Source of the DNA: an uncultured Methylophaga sp.
Lineage (GTDB): Bacteria > Pseudomonadota > Gammaproteobacteria > Nitrosococcales > Methylophagaceae
Direction: 5' to 3'
NCBI GenBank assembly: GCA_913055695.1
Contig: CAJXKF010000006.1
Coordinates: 120,410 to 184,409 of the forward strand
DNA length: 64,000 nucleotides
A model generated the notes under the pieces. That model saw nothing but the letters and a program-made list of their open reading frames with translations. It was not told the origin of the DNA and made no database searches. Positions 45,328-56,378 of this stretch are shown one piece after another. Within the stretch, counting starts at the first letter, position 1. Every line of letters starts with the position of its first letter. The translations under genes and the position numbers were made by a program.

Positions 45328-46020
45328 TCAAAGCAGGCTCTTTTCGATCTCCCGCAGGGCCTGCATCGGATCTTTTGCTGCAGTGACCGGTCTGCCGATA
45401 ACCAGATAATGACTGCCAGCAGCTATCGCTTCGGCCGGTGTCATGGTCCGGTGCTGATCACCACGGTCACTGCCGGCAGGACGGATACCCGGAGTGATCA
45501 ACTGAAAGCTGTCACCCAGTTCTTCGCGCAGTGCCGGTGCTTCCTGCGCCGAGCACACCACACCATCAAGACCGCTGTCTTTGGCAAGACAGGCCAGTTT
45601 GACCACATTCTCCGCCAGTGTGCCTGACAGGCCAATCAGATCGAAGGTTTGCTGATCCATACTGGTCAGTAGTGTGACTGCAATCAGCCGCGGCGCATCT
45701 GGACTATCACCAACCGCTTCGCGAGCGGCCTGCATCATTGCCATGCCACCCAAAGCATGGACGTTCATCATCCACACGCCCAGGTCTGCAGCTGCAGCGC
45801 AGGCACGGCCAACCGTATGCGGAATATCATGATATTTGAGGTCCAGAAACACATCGAATCCGCGGTTGACCAGAGAACGCACCACTTCAGGCCCGGCACG
45901 GGTAAACAGCTCTTTGCCGACCTTGACCCGGGCCGAAGCCGGATCAATTTGATCAGCCATAGAAAGCGCTGAGTGACTATCAGGATAGTCGAGGGCAACG
46001 ATGATTTTCGGATCAGACAT
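45328..46020 (-). CDS. pyrF: Orotidine 5'-phosphate decarboxylase
   Basis: Last step of UMP synthesis: decarboxylation of OMP. The 230-residue TIM-barrel protein has IIVALDYPD, the catalytic Asp-Lys-Asp array in [16 protein letters not shown] (Lys and two Asp), the substrate loop [17 protein letters not shown] and the phosphate-binding [12 protein letters not shown]. This is the bacterial type 1 enzyme of normal length. It is divergent from tgt across a 122-base gap and alone in its unit. Confidence 0.97.
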   Translation of the reverse strand: MSDPKIIVALDYPDSHSALSMADQIDPASARVKVGKELFTRAGPEVVRSLVNRGFDVFLDLKYHDIPHTVGRACAAAADLGVWMMNVHALGGMAMMQAAREAVGDSPDAPRLIAVTLLTSMDQQTFDLIGLSGTLAENVVKLACLAKDSGLDGVVCSAQEAPALREELGDSFQLITPGIRPAGSDRGDQHRTMTPAEAIAAGSHYLVIGRPVTAAKDPMQALREIEKSLL

Positions 46021-46079
46021 TCACAGCTCCAGATTGATATTTCATCAATGATCTTAGCTTAACAGGCTGTGCTTTGTGA

Positions 46080-47249
<1,170 letters not shown>

Positions 47250-47325
47250 TTATGGTCACTGCTATCGGTGACTCGGCCGGCTGTGGCATAATCGGTTTCT
47301 TTTTATTGTTTAATTTTGAGGACTC

Positions 47326-47664
47326 ATGATGGACTTTTTCATTTCTGCTGCCCACGCTGGTGCTGTTGAAAGTCAGGCTGCGGCATCTCCCGGTCTGCTC
47401 GACTTTGCTTTCCCCATCCTGCTGCTGGTGCTGTTCTATGTGATGCTGATTCGTCCTCAGCAAAAGCGTGCCAAAGAGCACCGTGCCATGCAATCTGCAC
47501 TGGCTAAAGGGGATGAAGTGGTCACCGATGGCGGTCTGATGGGAAAAATTCTGGAAATTAATGACAACGCTATCACCGTTCAGATCGCTGAAGGCGTTGA
47601 AGTTAAAGTGCGCCGCGAATCAATCAATGCTGTGTTACCGAAAGGCACATTGAAAAAACTGTAA
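47326..47664 (+). CDS. yajC: Preprotein translocase subunit YajC
   Basis: Small inner-membrane partner of SecDF. The 112-residue protein has one membrane helix (FAFPILLLVLFYVMLIRPQQKR, about 26-47; the RPQQKR end is diagnostic) and a soluble domain (GDEVVTDGGLMGKILEINDNAITVQIAEGVEV). Two adjacent ATGs (47326 and 47329) follow GAGG; either may be used. It is 76 bases after tgt and 43 bases before secD. Confidence 0.95.
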   Translation: MMDFFISAAHAGAVESQAAASPGLLDFAFPILLLVLFYVMLIRPQQKRAKEHRAMQSALAKGDEVVTDGGLMGKILEINDNAITVQIAEGVEVKVRRESINAVLPKGTLKKL

Positions 47665-47707
47665 TATCCCCACCTGAAAAACGGTTTCAAAAAACCAGGA
47701 ATTAAAA

Positions 47708-49561
47708 ATGAACCGATATCCACTGTGGAAGAACCTGCTGGTTCTTGTCGTGCTGATTGTTGCCACTATTTATGCCATGCCCAATCTGTTTGGTGACGAT
47801 CCGGCAGTGCAGATTTCGGCAGATCGGTCCGCCACAGTGGATCTTGATCTTGTCGATAAAATCGAAACCGCCCTTAAACAAGCCGGTATCGATTACAAAG
47901 GCATAGAACTCGAAGACAACAAACTGTTGGTGCGGCTGACATCAGCTGACAGCCAGCTGCGTGCCAAGGACATTCTCAACCAGACATTGACCGGTGATTA
48001 CATCATCGCGCTCAATCTGGCACCGACCACGCCGGACTGGCTGGCAGCACTGGGCGCTGAACCGATGAATCTGGGACTTGATCTGCGCGGTGGTGTGCAC
48101 TTTCTGATGGAAGTGGATATGGTCGCTGCAGTCAAGCAGGCTCTGGATGGTTATGGCAGTGACCTGCGTTTATTGCTGCGGGATGAGAAAATTCGCTACA
48201 AGCAAATCAAGGTCGAAGATCAGCAACTCATCGTGGTGTTTCGTAACGCTGAAGATCGCGATGCCGCTGAGAATCTCATCAGCCGTGAAATTGATGCTTT
48301 GCAAATCAATGTGGCTGAAGACACGACAGACCCTGCCCTGGTGATGCAGCTGAATGAAGTCAACCTGCGTGAAACCAAGCGGCTGGCGCTGCAACAGAAT
48401 ATCACCACATTACGCAACCGGATCAACGAACTGGGTGTCGCCGAACCAACCGTTCAGCAACAGGGTGAAAACCGCATCGTAGTGCAACTGCCGGGCGTGC
48501 AGGATACCGCCCAGGCCAAGAAAATTCTGGGTGCGACTGCCACTCTCGAATTCCGGCTGGTCGACTTTGACAGTGATGTGCAGGATGCTGTCAACGGCCG
48601 TGTACCACCTAATTCAGAACTGTTTTACCACCGCAATGGTCAGCCTTACCTGCTTAATAAACGGGTCATGTTAACCGGTGAACATGTTATTAACGCCCAA
48701 TCGACATTGGACCCTCAATCCGGTTCGCCGGCAGTCTCGGTGACCCTGGATGGTAAAGGCGCCCGTATATTCAGCAATATCACCCGCGATAACATCGGCA
48801 ATCCGATGGCGGTGGTGTTTATTGAGTCGAAAACCGAAACCAAGGAAATTGACGGTGAACTGGTCAAAGTCCGCCGTCAGGTACCTGAAATCATCAATGT
48901 CGCGACGATTCGTGACCAGCTGAGCAAGAAATTCCAGATTACCGGCCTCGACAGCACGACGGAAGCCCGTGACCTGGCCTTGTTGTTGCGTGCCGGTGCG
49001 CTGGCCGCGCCCATTGAAATTGTCGAAGAACGCACCGTCGGGCCCAGCCTGGGGCAGGACAATATCGATCAGGGTTTTGCTTCTGTCATGATTGGTTTTG
49101 CTTTTGTACTGGTGTTTATGCTGGTCTGGTACAAGATGTTCGGCTTTGTCGCCAACCTGGCGCTGGCTGCCAACCTGATTTTCATTGTCGCGCTGCTGTC
49201 AATGCTGCAGGCGACACTGACGTTGCCGGGTATTGCCGGTATCGTGCTGACGGTCGGTATGGCCGTGGATGCCAATGTGCTGATTTTCGAACGGATCCGC
49301 GAGGAACTCAGAAACGGCAACAGCCCGCAGTCGAGTATCAGTGCAGGGTATGGCAAGGCATTCTCGACCATTGCTGATGCCAATATCACCACGCTGATTG
49401 CGGCAGTGGTGCTGTTCGGTTTCGGCACAGGCTCTATCAAAGGCTTCGCCGTGACCTTGTCACTCGGCATTATCACGTCGATGTTTACCGCGATCATGGG
49501 CACGCGTTCTGTGATCAACCTGATTTACGGTCGTCAGCATAAACCCAAGCTGTCAATTTAG
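47708..49561 (+). CDS. secD: Protein translocase subunit SecD
   Basis: Uses the proton gradient to complete export of proteins through SecYEG. The 617-residue protein has an N-terminal helix (about 8-28), a large periplasmic part with the LGLDLRGGVHFLMEVD motif, and five C-terminal membrane helices (about 450-605). These carry AGIVLTVGMAVDANVLIFERIREE, the conserved proton-path segment. Length is normal. It is followed by secF after a 12-base gap. Confidence 0.97.
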   Translation: MNRYPLWKNLLVLVVLIVATIYAMPNLFGDDPAVQISADRSATVDLDLVDKIETALKQAGIDYKGIELEDNKLLVRLTSADSQLRAKDILNQTLTGDYIIALNLAPTTPDWLAALGAEPMNLGLDLRGGVHFLMEVDMVAAVKQALDGYGSDLRLLLRDEKIRYKQIKVEDQQLIVVFRNAEDRDAAENLISREIDALQINVAEDTTDPALVMQLNEVNLRETKRLALQQNITTLRNRINELGVAEPTVQQQGENRIVVQLPGVQDTAQAKKILGATATLEFRLVDFDSDVQDAVNGRVPPNSELFYHRNGQPYLLNKRVMLTGEHVINAQSTLDPQSGSPAVSVTLDGKGARIFSNITRDNIGNPMAVVFIESKTETKEIDGELVKVRRQVPEIINVATIRDQLSKKFQITGLDSTTEARDLALLLRAGALAAPIEIVEERTVGPSLGQDNIDQGFASVMIGFAFVLVFMLVWYKMFGFVANLALAANLIFIVALLSMLQATLTLPGIAGIVLTVGMAVDANVLIFERIREELRNGNSPQSSISAGYGKAFSTIADANITTLIAAVVLFGFGTGSIKGFAVTLSLGIITSMFTAIMGTRSVINLIYGRQHKPKLSI

Positions 49562-49573
49562 GATTTGCCAGAC

Positions 49574-50524
49574 ATGAAGTTTTTATCAAACGAAACCCAT
49601 ATCAATTTCATGTCGAAACGCCTGCTGGCAGGGGTGTTTTCGACAATTTTAATCATTGTTTCGCTAAGCTCTCTGGTAATGCAGGGACTGAATTTCGGTA
49701 TCGATTTTACCGGCGGCACCATGATCGAGCTGGGCTATCAGGAACAGGTCGATCTCAACAAACTGCGTGAGGACCTGGCTGAAGGGGGCTATCCGGAAGC
49801 GACGGTCCAGAACTTCGGGTCGATTCATGATGTGCTGATTCGCCTGCCGGTCATCGAAACCCAGAACATGGCTGAGCTCAGCAATGAAGTGGTGGCGATG
49901 CTGCAGAGCAAAAACGAGACCGAAATCGATGTCCGCCGTGTTGAATTTGTCGGTCCGCAGGTCGGTGATGAACTGACCGAGCAGGGCGGTCTTGCCATGC
50001 TCTATGCGCTCATCGGCATCTTGATCTATGTGTCGCTGCGTTTTGAGTACCGCTTTGCCATCGGCTCGGTGGTGGCACTGGTGCATGACGTCATCATCAC
50101 GCTGGGCTTTTTCTCGCTCGCCCGTATTGAATTCGATCTGACCGTGCTGGCGGCGATTCTTGCCATTATCGGTTACTCGCTTAACGATACTATTGTGGTA
50201 TTTGACCGGATTCGTGAAACATTCCTGCGGATGAGAAAGGGGGAATCCGAGGAAATCGTTAATGCTGCATTAAATGACACGCTGAGCCGGACTTTGATGA
50301 CTTCTTTGACCACCTTGCTGGTGGTTGTCGCACTGTTCATGTTCGGCGGCGAAGTAATTCATGCTTTCTCGATTGCCTTGCTGCTGGGTATTATCGTGGG
50401 TACCTACTCATCAATTTACATCGCCAGTAACACTATTCTGGCGATGGGCGTCAGCAAGGAAGATCTGCTGCCACCGGTGAAAGAAGAGGATGAGAATGTG
50501 AATCCGGATGGCAGTCAGGTATAG
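49574..50524 (+). CDS. secF: Protein translocase subunit SecF
   Basis: Partner of SecD with six membrane helices. The 316-residue protein shows GLNFGIDFTGGTMIELGY, VEFVGPQVGDEL, LRFEYRFAIGSVVALVHDVI and GYSLNDTIVVFDRIRE. ATG at 49574 is used since GGA lies ahead; a TTG at 49565 would add only three residues. The acidic tail (VKEEDENVNPDGSQ) is variable in the family. A strong terminator follows. Confidence 0.96.
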   Translation: MKFLSNETHINFMSKRLLAGVFSTILIIVSLSSLVMQGLNFGIDFTGGTMIELGYQEQVDLNKLREDLAEGGYPEATVQNFGSIHDVLIRLPVIETQNMAELSNEVVAMLQSKNETEIDVRRVEFVGPQVGDELTEQGGLAMLYALIGILIYVSLRFEYRFAIGSVVALVHDVIITLGFFSLARIEFDLTVLAAILAIIGYSLNDTIVVFDRIRETFLRMRKGESEEIVNAALNDTLSRTLMTSLTTLLVVVALFMFGGEVIHAFSIALLLGIIVGTYSSIYIASNTILAMGVSKEDLLPPVKEEDENVNPDGSQV

Positions 50525-50541
50525 CCGTCTGCGACAAAATA

Positions 50542-50570
50542 AAAAAGCCCGCTCAGCCGGGCTTTTTTTA
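50542..50570 (+). terminator. Rho-independent terminator after secF
   Basis: AAAAAGCCCGGCT-like arms (AAAAAGCCCG with CGGGCTTTTT) form a stem over a short loop, followed by seven T residues. It ends the tgt-yajC-secDF group 18 bases after secF. Confidence 0.9.
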
Positions 50571-50822
50571 TGAAAAGGAATGGCTATCCCGGAACCGGAG
50601 CGCCTTGCTGATAAATGTCGGTGATTGTTGCCGGCGACGAGACTCCAGCGTGACAACATTATCACTGCTTTCTGCGAGCTCGCGCTGCTGGGCTTCTGCT
50701 ACGGTTTCCACGCTGAGGATCCGGCACTGCTCAAGCTGGCAATGGTAGCTGCTGATGGTGGCCAGTTCTTCCAGCCCCTCCATTACCATCCGCAGTTCAA
50801 GTTCCAGGGATTTGTCCGTCAT
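50568..50822 (-). CDS. Small hypothetical protein
   Basis: An 84-residue reading frame with a helical, acidic first half (SLELELRMVMEGLEELATIS), two cysteines six residues apart (YHCQLEQCRIL) and a basic, Ser-rich tail (ESRRRQQSPTF). AGGA precedes the ATG at 50822. TTGACC (50856-50861, minus strand) with an AATAGG-like -10 at 17 bases could be its promoter. The stop falls in the T run of the secF terminator, which would also act on this strand. The overlapping forward frame (50625-50909) has a less protein-like composition. I recognise no family. Confidence 0.5.
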   Translation of the reverse strand: MTDKSLELELRMVMEGLEELATISSYHCQLEQCRILSVETVAEAQQRELAESSDNVVTLESRRRQQSPTFISKALRFRDSHSFS

Positions 50823-51000
50823 AGTCCTAATACCTATTTACTTAATCTGGGTATCGGTCAAAAAACGGCTGACTTGAGCGCTAATTATGAATTCAACGCC
50901 TGGCTGTGAGCTGACAGGCAGATGTCTTAAAATAACAGTATCAGTATGCCTGACCGCGCTCATGCCGGTCTGAAAGGCAGGGCAAACACAAGAGCGATTA

Positions 51001-51957
51001 ATGATAATCCTGAAACCGGTCTTTTTTCTTTTCTTTACCCTGTTCAGTGGCAGCATAGCGGCTGATGCCGACAGGCGCGCCTATGTCAGTAATGAAAGCG
51101 CGGATACGGTCAGTGTGATTGATCTTGAGTCCAACACGGTCATCACCAGCCTGGCAGTTGGCGATCGACCCAGAGGTATGGCTTTATCGCCGGATGGTTC
51201 TCAGCTATATGTTGCGGTCAGCGAAGACGATGCCATAGCGGTCATCGATCTGCAGTCAGTAACACTGACAGACAAGCTGGCAGTCGGAGACGATCCGGAA
51301 ACCTTTGCTGTCGGCCCCGATGGCATCTTATATGTATCGAATGAAGACGCCGGTCTGCTAAGCGTGTTTGATCCCAAAACAAAATCTCTGCTCTGCAGCA
51401 TTGAGGTCGGTGTTGAACCTGAAGGTGTCGCCGTGTCTCCCGATGGCAAACTGGTTCTGGTTACCAGCGAGGCCAGTAACAGGGTTCATGTGATCTCCAC
51501 AGCGGATTATCAACGACACAAGTCCCTTGCTGTCGCGGCCAGACCCAGGGGCGTCAGCTTTAATCACGCTGGTTCTGTGGCCTATGTAGCCAGTGAAGTG
51601 GGTAATGAGATTGCCATGATTGATATCAGGACACTATCCGTAACCCGGCGTGCCCGGCTAGCAGTAGCCGGTGCCCGACCGATGGCAGTGCTGGTCAGCC
51701 CGGATGATAAGACACTGTATGTATCCACCGGCCGTGCTGATAGAGTGGCTGTGCTCGATGCAAAAACACTGGAGCAGAAAACGGCAATCAAGGTCGGTCA
51801 GCGAGTCTGGGGGCTGGCCATGACCGGCGATGGTGACTTTCTCTATACTGCTGATGGTTTGAGCAATAGTGTTTCCGTCATCAACACCCAAAGCCATGAG
51901 CTGGTAGAAACAATCCGTGTTGACGGCTCGCCGTGGGGAGTGGTTATTGATGATTAG
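51001..51957 (+). CDS. YVTN-family beta-propeller protein, exported
   Basis: A 318-residue protein with a signal peptide (ILKPVFFLFFTLFSGSIA, cut near residue 20) and about seven propeller blades built on the repeat 'AYVSNESADTVSVIDLES..VAVGDRPRGMALSPDG'. Repeats recur about every 41 residues (LAVGDRPRG, LAVGDDPET, IEVGVEPEG, LAVAARPRG, IKVGQRVWG, IRVDGSPWG). Such periplasmic propellers bind partner proteins or ligands; in methylotrophs some are linked to PQQ-alcohol oxidation, but no such gene is nearby. Function cannot be fixed from sequence. It stands alone between the secF region and the mpl operon. Confidence 0.8.
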   Translation: MIILKPVFFLFFTLFSGSIAADADRRAYVSNESADTVSVIDLESNTVITSLAVGDRPRGMALSPDGSQLYVAVSEDDAIAVIDLQSVTLTDKLAVGDDPETFAVGPDGILYVSNEDAGLLSVFDPKTKSLLCSIEVGVEPEGVAVSPDGKLVLVTSEASNRVHVISTADYQRHKSLAVAARPRGVSFNHAGSVAYVASEVGNEIAMIDIRTLSVTRRARLAVAGARPMAVLVSPDDKTLYVSTGRADRVAVLDAKTLEQKTAIKVGQRVWGLAMTGDGDFLYTADGLSNSVSVINTQSHELVETIRVDGSPWGVVIDD

Positions 51958-52039
51958 CACTATGCCCGGTGCAGTATTGGTGGCGCTAAAGCGTGATTAA
52001 ATACTTTGTTCGCCGCAGGCGACGGGGTATCATGCCTGC

Positions 52040-52552
52040 ATGATTTTATTGCAGCGCTTCTTCCAGATCTGCCTGTTTAAGGCAGGCCCAGCCGATGTGC
52101 CGGCCTCACACTGGTTACTTAAACTGGTATGTCTGATTTATTTTTCGGTAGGCACACTGGTCAGTCATGTGGATCATCCGTGGTCCGCCGCGCTGTTTGC
52201 CAGTTTGAGTGATACGCTGCTGCTGCTTAGCGTCTGTTGGTTGCTGGTCTCTGTTCGTGGCCTCAGTGAACGCTTCCTGCAAACCGCCACCGCCATGGCC
52301 GGTACAGGGGCCATTATGGGGCTTTTTGGCCTGCCGATTTTCCTGCTGTTCCGTCAGGTTGAGTCACAGGGGCAACTCACCAGCCTGGTGTTGCTGCTGG
52401 TGCTGATTCTGATGTTCTGGAGCCTGTTTATTACTGCCCATATTTTCCGTCATGCACTGGAAATCAGACCCGGTATGGCAGCGATTCTGACAGTGGCCTA
52501 CACCATTCTGTCACTGGTCGTGGTGGGATTAACGATTTCTGGAGTGGCTTAA
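52040..52552 (+). CDS. Small integral membrane protein of unknown function
   Basis: A 170-residue, very hydrophobic protein with about five membrane helices (near 25-45, 50-72, 83-104, 112-135 and 145-168), separated by short polar loops such as VSHVDHPWS and ALEIRPG. I recognise no family by motif. The next gene, mpl, starts with GTG at the base after its TAA, so the two are co-transcribed. A link to cell-wall or membrane upkeep is only suggested by this. Confidence 0.75.
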   Translation: MILLQRFFQICLFKAGPADVPASHWLLKLVCLIYFSVGTLVSHVDHPWSAALFASLSDTLLLLSVCWLLVSVRGLSERFLQTATAMAGTGAIMGLFGLPIFLLFRQVESQGQLTSLVLLLVLILMFWSLFITAHIFRHALEIRPGMAAILTVAYTILSLVVVGLTISGVA

Positions 52553-53902
52553 GTGAATATTCATATTTTGGGGATCTGCGGCACCTTTATGGGGGGGCTT
52601 GCCTTGCTGGCAAGAGAGCTGGGCATGACTGTCAGCGGCAGTGATGCCAATGTTTATCCGCCGATGAGTAATCAACTGGCGTCTGCCGGCATTGATGTGA
52701 TGGAAGGCTATGATCCCCAGCATCTGGAACCGGTCCCGGATCTGGTGGTGATGGGGAATGCCATGACCCGTGGTAATCCGGCAGTGGAATACGTGCTCAA
52801 TAAGGGGCTGCCCTATGTCTCAGGGCCACAATGGCTGGCGGAAAATGTACTTCGTAATCGCTGGGTGCTGGGAGTATCCGGTACCCATGGCAAGACCACG
52901 ACCAGTAGTCTCTTGGCCTGGATTCTGGAACATGCCGGCATGTCACCCGGCTTTCTTATCGGCGGGGTGCCGGATAATTTCGGCGAGACCGCAAGGCTCG
53001 GCAATACACCGTTCTTTGTGATTGAGGCCGATGAATATGACACCGCCTTTTTCGATAAACGTTCCAAATTTGTTCACTATCAGCCACGCACGCTGATCAT
53101 CAATAATCTGGAATTTGATCATGCCGATATTTTTGATGATCTGGCAGCGATTCAGAAACAGTTTCATCATCTGGTCAGAACCGTGCCCTCAGAAGGCTTG
53201 ATTGTCTCACCACAGGAAAAGGCTATAGAGCAGGTGTTTGACATGGGCTGCTGGACCCCCAGACAGACGCTGGGTCAGGATGGCGCCTGGCAGGCGAATC
53301 TGTTGAATAAAGATGGCAGTGAATTTGAAGTTCAGTTTGGAAATGAAGTCGAGACAGTGCGCTGGAATATGCTGGGCCAGCATAATGTCAGTAATGCGCT
53401 GGCCGCTATTGCCGCCGCCCGCCATGTCGGGGTGACTTTGGCGCATGCAGCCAAAGCCTTATCAGAATTTGTGGGTGTCAAACGCCGGCTGGAACTGCGC
53501 GGTGAAGTCGACAATATTCGCGTCTATGATGATTTTGCCCATCACCCGACCGCGATTGCCACCACCATTGCCGGTCTGCGCGCGCGTATCGGCAACCGCA
53601 AACTGATCGCGGTACTGGAACCGCGCTCCAACACCATGAAAATGGGCGTGCATCAGGATGCACTGGCGCAGTCTTTGATTCAGGCCGATCGGGTGCTGCT
53701 GTTTCAGGATGCCGGACTCAAGTGGTCATTGAAACAGGTTTCAGAGAGCCTCGGCGATCATGTCAGTGTGCATGATTCAGTGGAAGGCATGGTCAGCACA
53801 CTGCAGAAAGAAGCAGGGCAAGGTGATGAAATCCTGGTGATGAGTAACGGCGGTTTTGGCGGCATACATCAGAAAATTCTGGAGGCGCTGGCAGCACGAT
53901 GA
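52553..53902 (+). CDS. mpl: UDP-N-acetylmuramate:L-alanyl-gamma-D-glutamyl-meso-diaminopimelate ligase
   Basis: Recycles murein tripeptide by joining it to UDP-MurNAc. The 449-residue Mur ligase opens with NIHILGICGTFMGGLALLARELG, which distinguishes Mpl from MurC. It then has the ATP loop GVSGTHGKTTTSSLL (about 104-118), EADEYDTAFFDKRSKF, HNVSNALAAIAAARHVG and YDDFAHHPTAIATTI. The start codon is GTG directly after the preceding stop. The stop overlaps ubiX (ATGA), a gene order common in gammaproteobacteria. Confidence 0.96.
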   Translation: MNIHILGICGTFMGGLALLARELGMTVSGSDANVYPPMSNQLASAGIDVMEGYDPQHLEPVPDLVVMGNAMTRGNPAVEYVLNKGLPYVSGPQWLAENVLRNRWVLGVSGTHGKTTTSSLLAWILEHAGMSPGFLIGGVPDNFGETARLGNTPFFVIEADEYDTAFFDKRSKFVHYQPRTLIINNLEFDHADIFDDLAAIQKQFHHLVRTVPSEGLIVSPQEKAIEQVFDMGCWTPRQTLGQDGAWQANLLNKDGSEFEVQFGNEVETVRWNMLGQHNVSNALAAIAAARHVGVTLAHAAKALSEFVGVKRRLELRGEVDNIRVYDDFAHHPTAIATTIAGLRARIGNRKLIAVLEPRSNTMKMGVHQDALAQSLIQADRVLLFQDAGLKWSLKQVSESLGDHVSVHDSVEGMVSTLQKEAGQGDEILVMSNGGFGGIHQKILEALAAR

Positions 53903-54507
53903 TCGATAATAAACAGATTGCGCTGGCCATTACCGGCGCTTCTGGCGCACCCTACGCCAAGCGTTTACTGGAAATTTTGCTGCAAAGCGGCATCACTGTG
54001 CATCTGATGATTTCGGCAGCAGGCCGTATTGTGCTGGCCGATGAACTTGACTGGAAACTGCCGGCCCGGGCCGGTGATATTCAAAGCCTGTTGAGCGAAC
54101 AGTTCCAGTGCCAGCCTGAACAGTTGAGAGTGTATGGAGAACAGCAGTGGTCTGCACCGCTGGCCAGTGGCTCACACCGGGTGCCGACGATGATCGTTTG
54201 CCCCTGTACCATGGGTACATTATCAGCCATAGCCTGTGGTCAGAGTGATAATTTGATTAATCGTGCTGCGGATGTGATGCTGAAAGAAAACCGCAGATTG
54301 ATTCTGGTGCCGCGGGAAGCGCCATTTTCTGCGATTCACCTGGAGAATATGCTGAAACTGGCACGGCTGGGTGTTTGCATTCTACCACCCAGTCCCGGCT
54401 TCTACTTCCGACCGGAGACTTTGCAGGAAGTGGTGGATTTTGTGGTCGCCCGCCTACTGGATCAGACCGGGATTGAACACAGCCTGATGCCACGCTGGGG
54501 CGAGTAG
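53899..54507 (+). CDS. ubiX: Flavin prenyltransferase UbiX
   Basis: Makes prenylated FMN, the cofactor of the UbiD decarboxylase in ubiquinone synthesis. The 202-residue flavoprotein has ALAITGASGAPYAKRLLEIL, MIVCPCTMGTLSAIACGQSDNLINRAADVMLKE read as two adjoining motifs, and LVPREAPFSAIHLENMLKLA. All are typical of the UbiX/Pad1 family. ATG overlaps the mpl stop. It joins several other ubiquinone genes in the window (ubiE, ubiJ, ubiB). Confidence 0.95.
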   Translation: MIDNKQIALAITGASGAPYAKRLLEILLQSGITVHLMISAAGRIVLADELDWKLPARAGDIQSLLSEQFQCQPEQLRVYGEQQWSAPLASGSHRVPTMIVCPCTMGTLSAIACGQSDNLINRAADVMLKENRRLILVPREAPFSAIHLENMLKLARLGVCILPPSPGFYFRPETLQEVVDFVVARLLDQTGIEHSLMPRWGE

Positions 54508-54536
54508 CATGAACAGGACAAGGCATCCAAGTCGCG

Positions 54537-54542
54537 TATAAT
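54537..54542 (+). promoter_or_regulatory. Likely -10 element of the fhs promoter
   Basis: A perfect TATAAT lies 30 bases before the fhs start in the ubiX-fhs gap. No good -35 (only ACAGGA-like) stands 17-18 bases upstream, so the call rests on the -10 alone. Confidence 0.4.
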
Positions 54543-54571
54543 GCTGGCTTAGAATTAACAGCAGGGAAATC

Positions 54572-56242
54572 ATGTCTGATATCGAAATCGCACAACAGGC
54601 AACGATGCAGGAAGTGACCGGTCTCGCCGGGGAACGACTGGGCATCGCTTCGGAACACCTTGATCCCTACGGCCGCTACAAGGCCAAAGTCTCACTGGAT
54701 GTGCTGGATGAACTGGCCGACAGGCCCGACGGCAAACTGATACTGGTGACCGCGATCAGTCCGACACCGGCCGGCGAAGGTAAAACCACCACCACCATCG
54801 GTTTGAGTGATGCACTCAACCGCATCGGCAAACAATCTCTGGTCTGTGTCCGTGAGCCATCAATGGGACCTTGTTTCGGTCTCAAGGGCGGTGCGGCCGG
54901 CGGCGGTTATGCCCAGGTGGTACCGATGGAAGATATCAACCTGCATTTTACCGGCGACCTGCATGCCATTGCTGCTGCACATAATCTGCTGGCAGCGATG
55001 ATTGATAATCATATCCATCACGGCAATGATTTACAGCTTGATGCCCGCCGGATTGCCTGGCAACGGGTCGTTGATATGAACGACCGTGCCCTACGCGATA
55101 TCGTGGTTGGCATGGGCGGCACCGCCAATGGTTATCTGCGTGAAGATCGCTTTGATATTGTCGTGGCTTCTGAGGTGATGGCGATTTTCTGCCTGTCCAA
55201 TTCTCTGCAGGAACTCAAAACCCGGCTGGGCGAGATTCTGATTGGCTATTCTACAGACGGTAGCCCGCGCTACGCCCGTGAGCTGAAAGCCCATGGTGCG
55301 ATGGCAGCCTTACTGAAAGAAGCGATTAAGCCCAACCTGGTACAGACGCTGGAAAATAATCCTGCCTTTGTACACGGCGGTCCTTTTGCCAATATCGCCC
55401 ATGGCTGTAACTCGGTGGTCTCCACCAAGATGGCCTTGAAACTCAGTGATTATGTGGTGACAGAAGCCGGTTTCGGTGCTGATCTGGGCGCCGAGAAATT
55501 TATCAATATTAAATGCCGCAAGGCCGGTATCAAACCGGATATGGCCGTCGTTGTCGCTACTGTCAAAGCTCTGAAATATCATGGTGGTCTGGGTCTGAAA
55601 CAACTGGCTGAGGAAAACCTCGATGCGCTCAAGACCGGCCTCAAGAATCTGCAGCGGCACTTGAATAATCTGCAACAGGAATTCGGTCTGCGCTGTGTGG
55701 TGGCCATCAATCATTTTGTGAACGACACTGATGCCGAAATTGCTTTGATTCAATCAGCGGTCACAGAGATGGGCGCCGAAGCCATTCTGGCGAAACACTG
55801 GGCACAGGGTGGTGCCGGCGCAGAAGAACTGGCTCAGCGTGTTGTTTCTATGTTGGAACAGGATGCCAGGCCCTGCGAATTTCTGTACGCCGATGAGCTG
55901 CCCCTGTGGGACAAAATTACGACAGTCGCCAAACGACTTTATGGCGCAGGTCAGGTTGTGGCCGATAAAAAAGTGCTGGATAAAATCAGCATGCTCAGCG
56001 AGCAGCATGGTGATATTCCGGTCTGCATGGCGAAAACGCCTTATTCCTTCAGTAGCGACGCCAATCTGCGCGGCGTCGCCGATGGACATACCCTCACGGT
56101 TCGCGATGTCAGACTGTCGCATGGCGCCGGTTTTCTGGTGGTGTTGTGTGGGGATGTGATGACCATGCCCGGCCTGCCCAAACGTCCGGCTGCGGAGCGG
56201 ATTGATATTGATGATCAGGGGCAAATCACCGGTTTGTTCTAG
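54572..56242 (+). CDS. fhs: Formate-tetrahydrofolate ligase
   Basis: Makes 10-formyl-tetrahydrofolate from formate, ATP and tetrahydrofolate. The 556-residue protein has the ATP site [18 protein letters not shown] (about 69-86), [37 protein letters not shown] across two motifs, and [12 protein letters not shown]. Length is right for the family (about 555). In methylotrophs this enzyme links formate to C1 assimilation; elsewhere it supports purine and serine metabolism. It is transcribed alone from its own promoter and is convergent with the djlA operon. Confidence 0.97.
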   Translation: MSDIEIAQQATMQEVTGLAGERLGIASEHLDPYGRYKAKVSLDVLDELADRPDGKLILVTAISPTPAGEGKTTTTIGLSDALNRIGKQSLVCVREPSMGPCFGLKGGAAGGGYAQVVPMEDINLHFTGDLHAIAAAHNLLAAMIDNHIHHGNDLQLDARRIAWQRVVDMNDRALRDIVVGMGGTANGYLREDRFDIVVASEVMAIFCLSNSLQELKTRLGEILIGYSTDGSPRYARELKAHGAMAALLKEAIKPNLVQTLENNPAFVHGGPFANIAHGCNSVVSTKMALKLSDYVVTEAGFGADLGAEKFINIKCRKAGIKPDMAVVVATVKALKYHGGLGLKQLAEENLDALKTGLKNLQRHLNNLQQEFGLRCVVAINHFVNDTDAEIALIQSAVTEMGAEAILAKHWAQGGAGAEELAQRVVSMLEQDARPCEFLYADELPLWDKITTVAKRLYGAGQVVADKKVLDKISMLSEQHGDIPVCMAKTPYSFSSDANLRGVADGHTLTVRDVRLSHGAGFLVVLCGDVMTMPGLPKRPAAERIDIDDQGQITGLF

Positions 56243-56378
56243 TTGTTCTGGTCTTATGACTTAGAACTTTGCCTCTTAAACAACTTTATTTTTAGCTTTA
56301 GATTTCGTACAGCACCCGATATTGCCTTCATCCAAAAATTAACCTTCTTTGATGGCGTGGTCGACAACTGATTCGCGA

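Noticed and set aside
50625..50909. Forward 94-codon frame
   Set aside because: It overlaps the better-supported minus-strand small gene and lacks a ribosome site.
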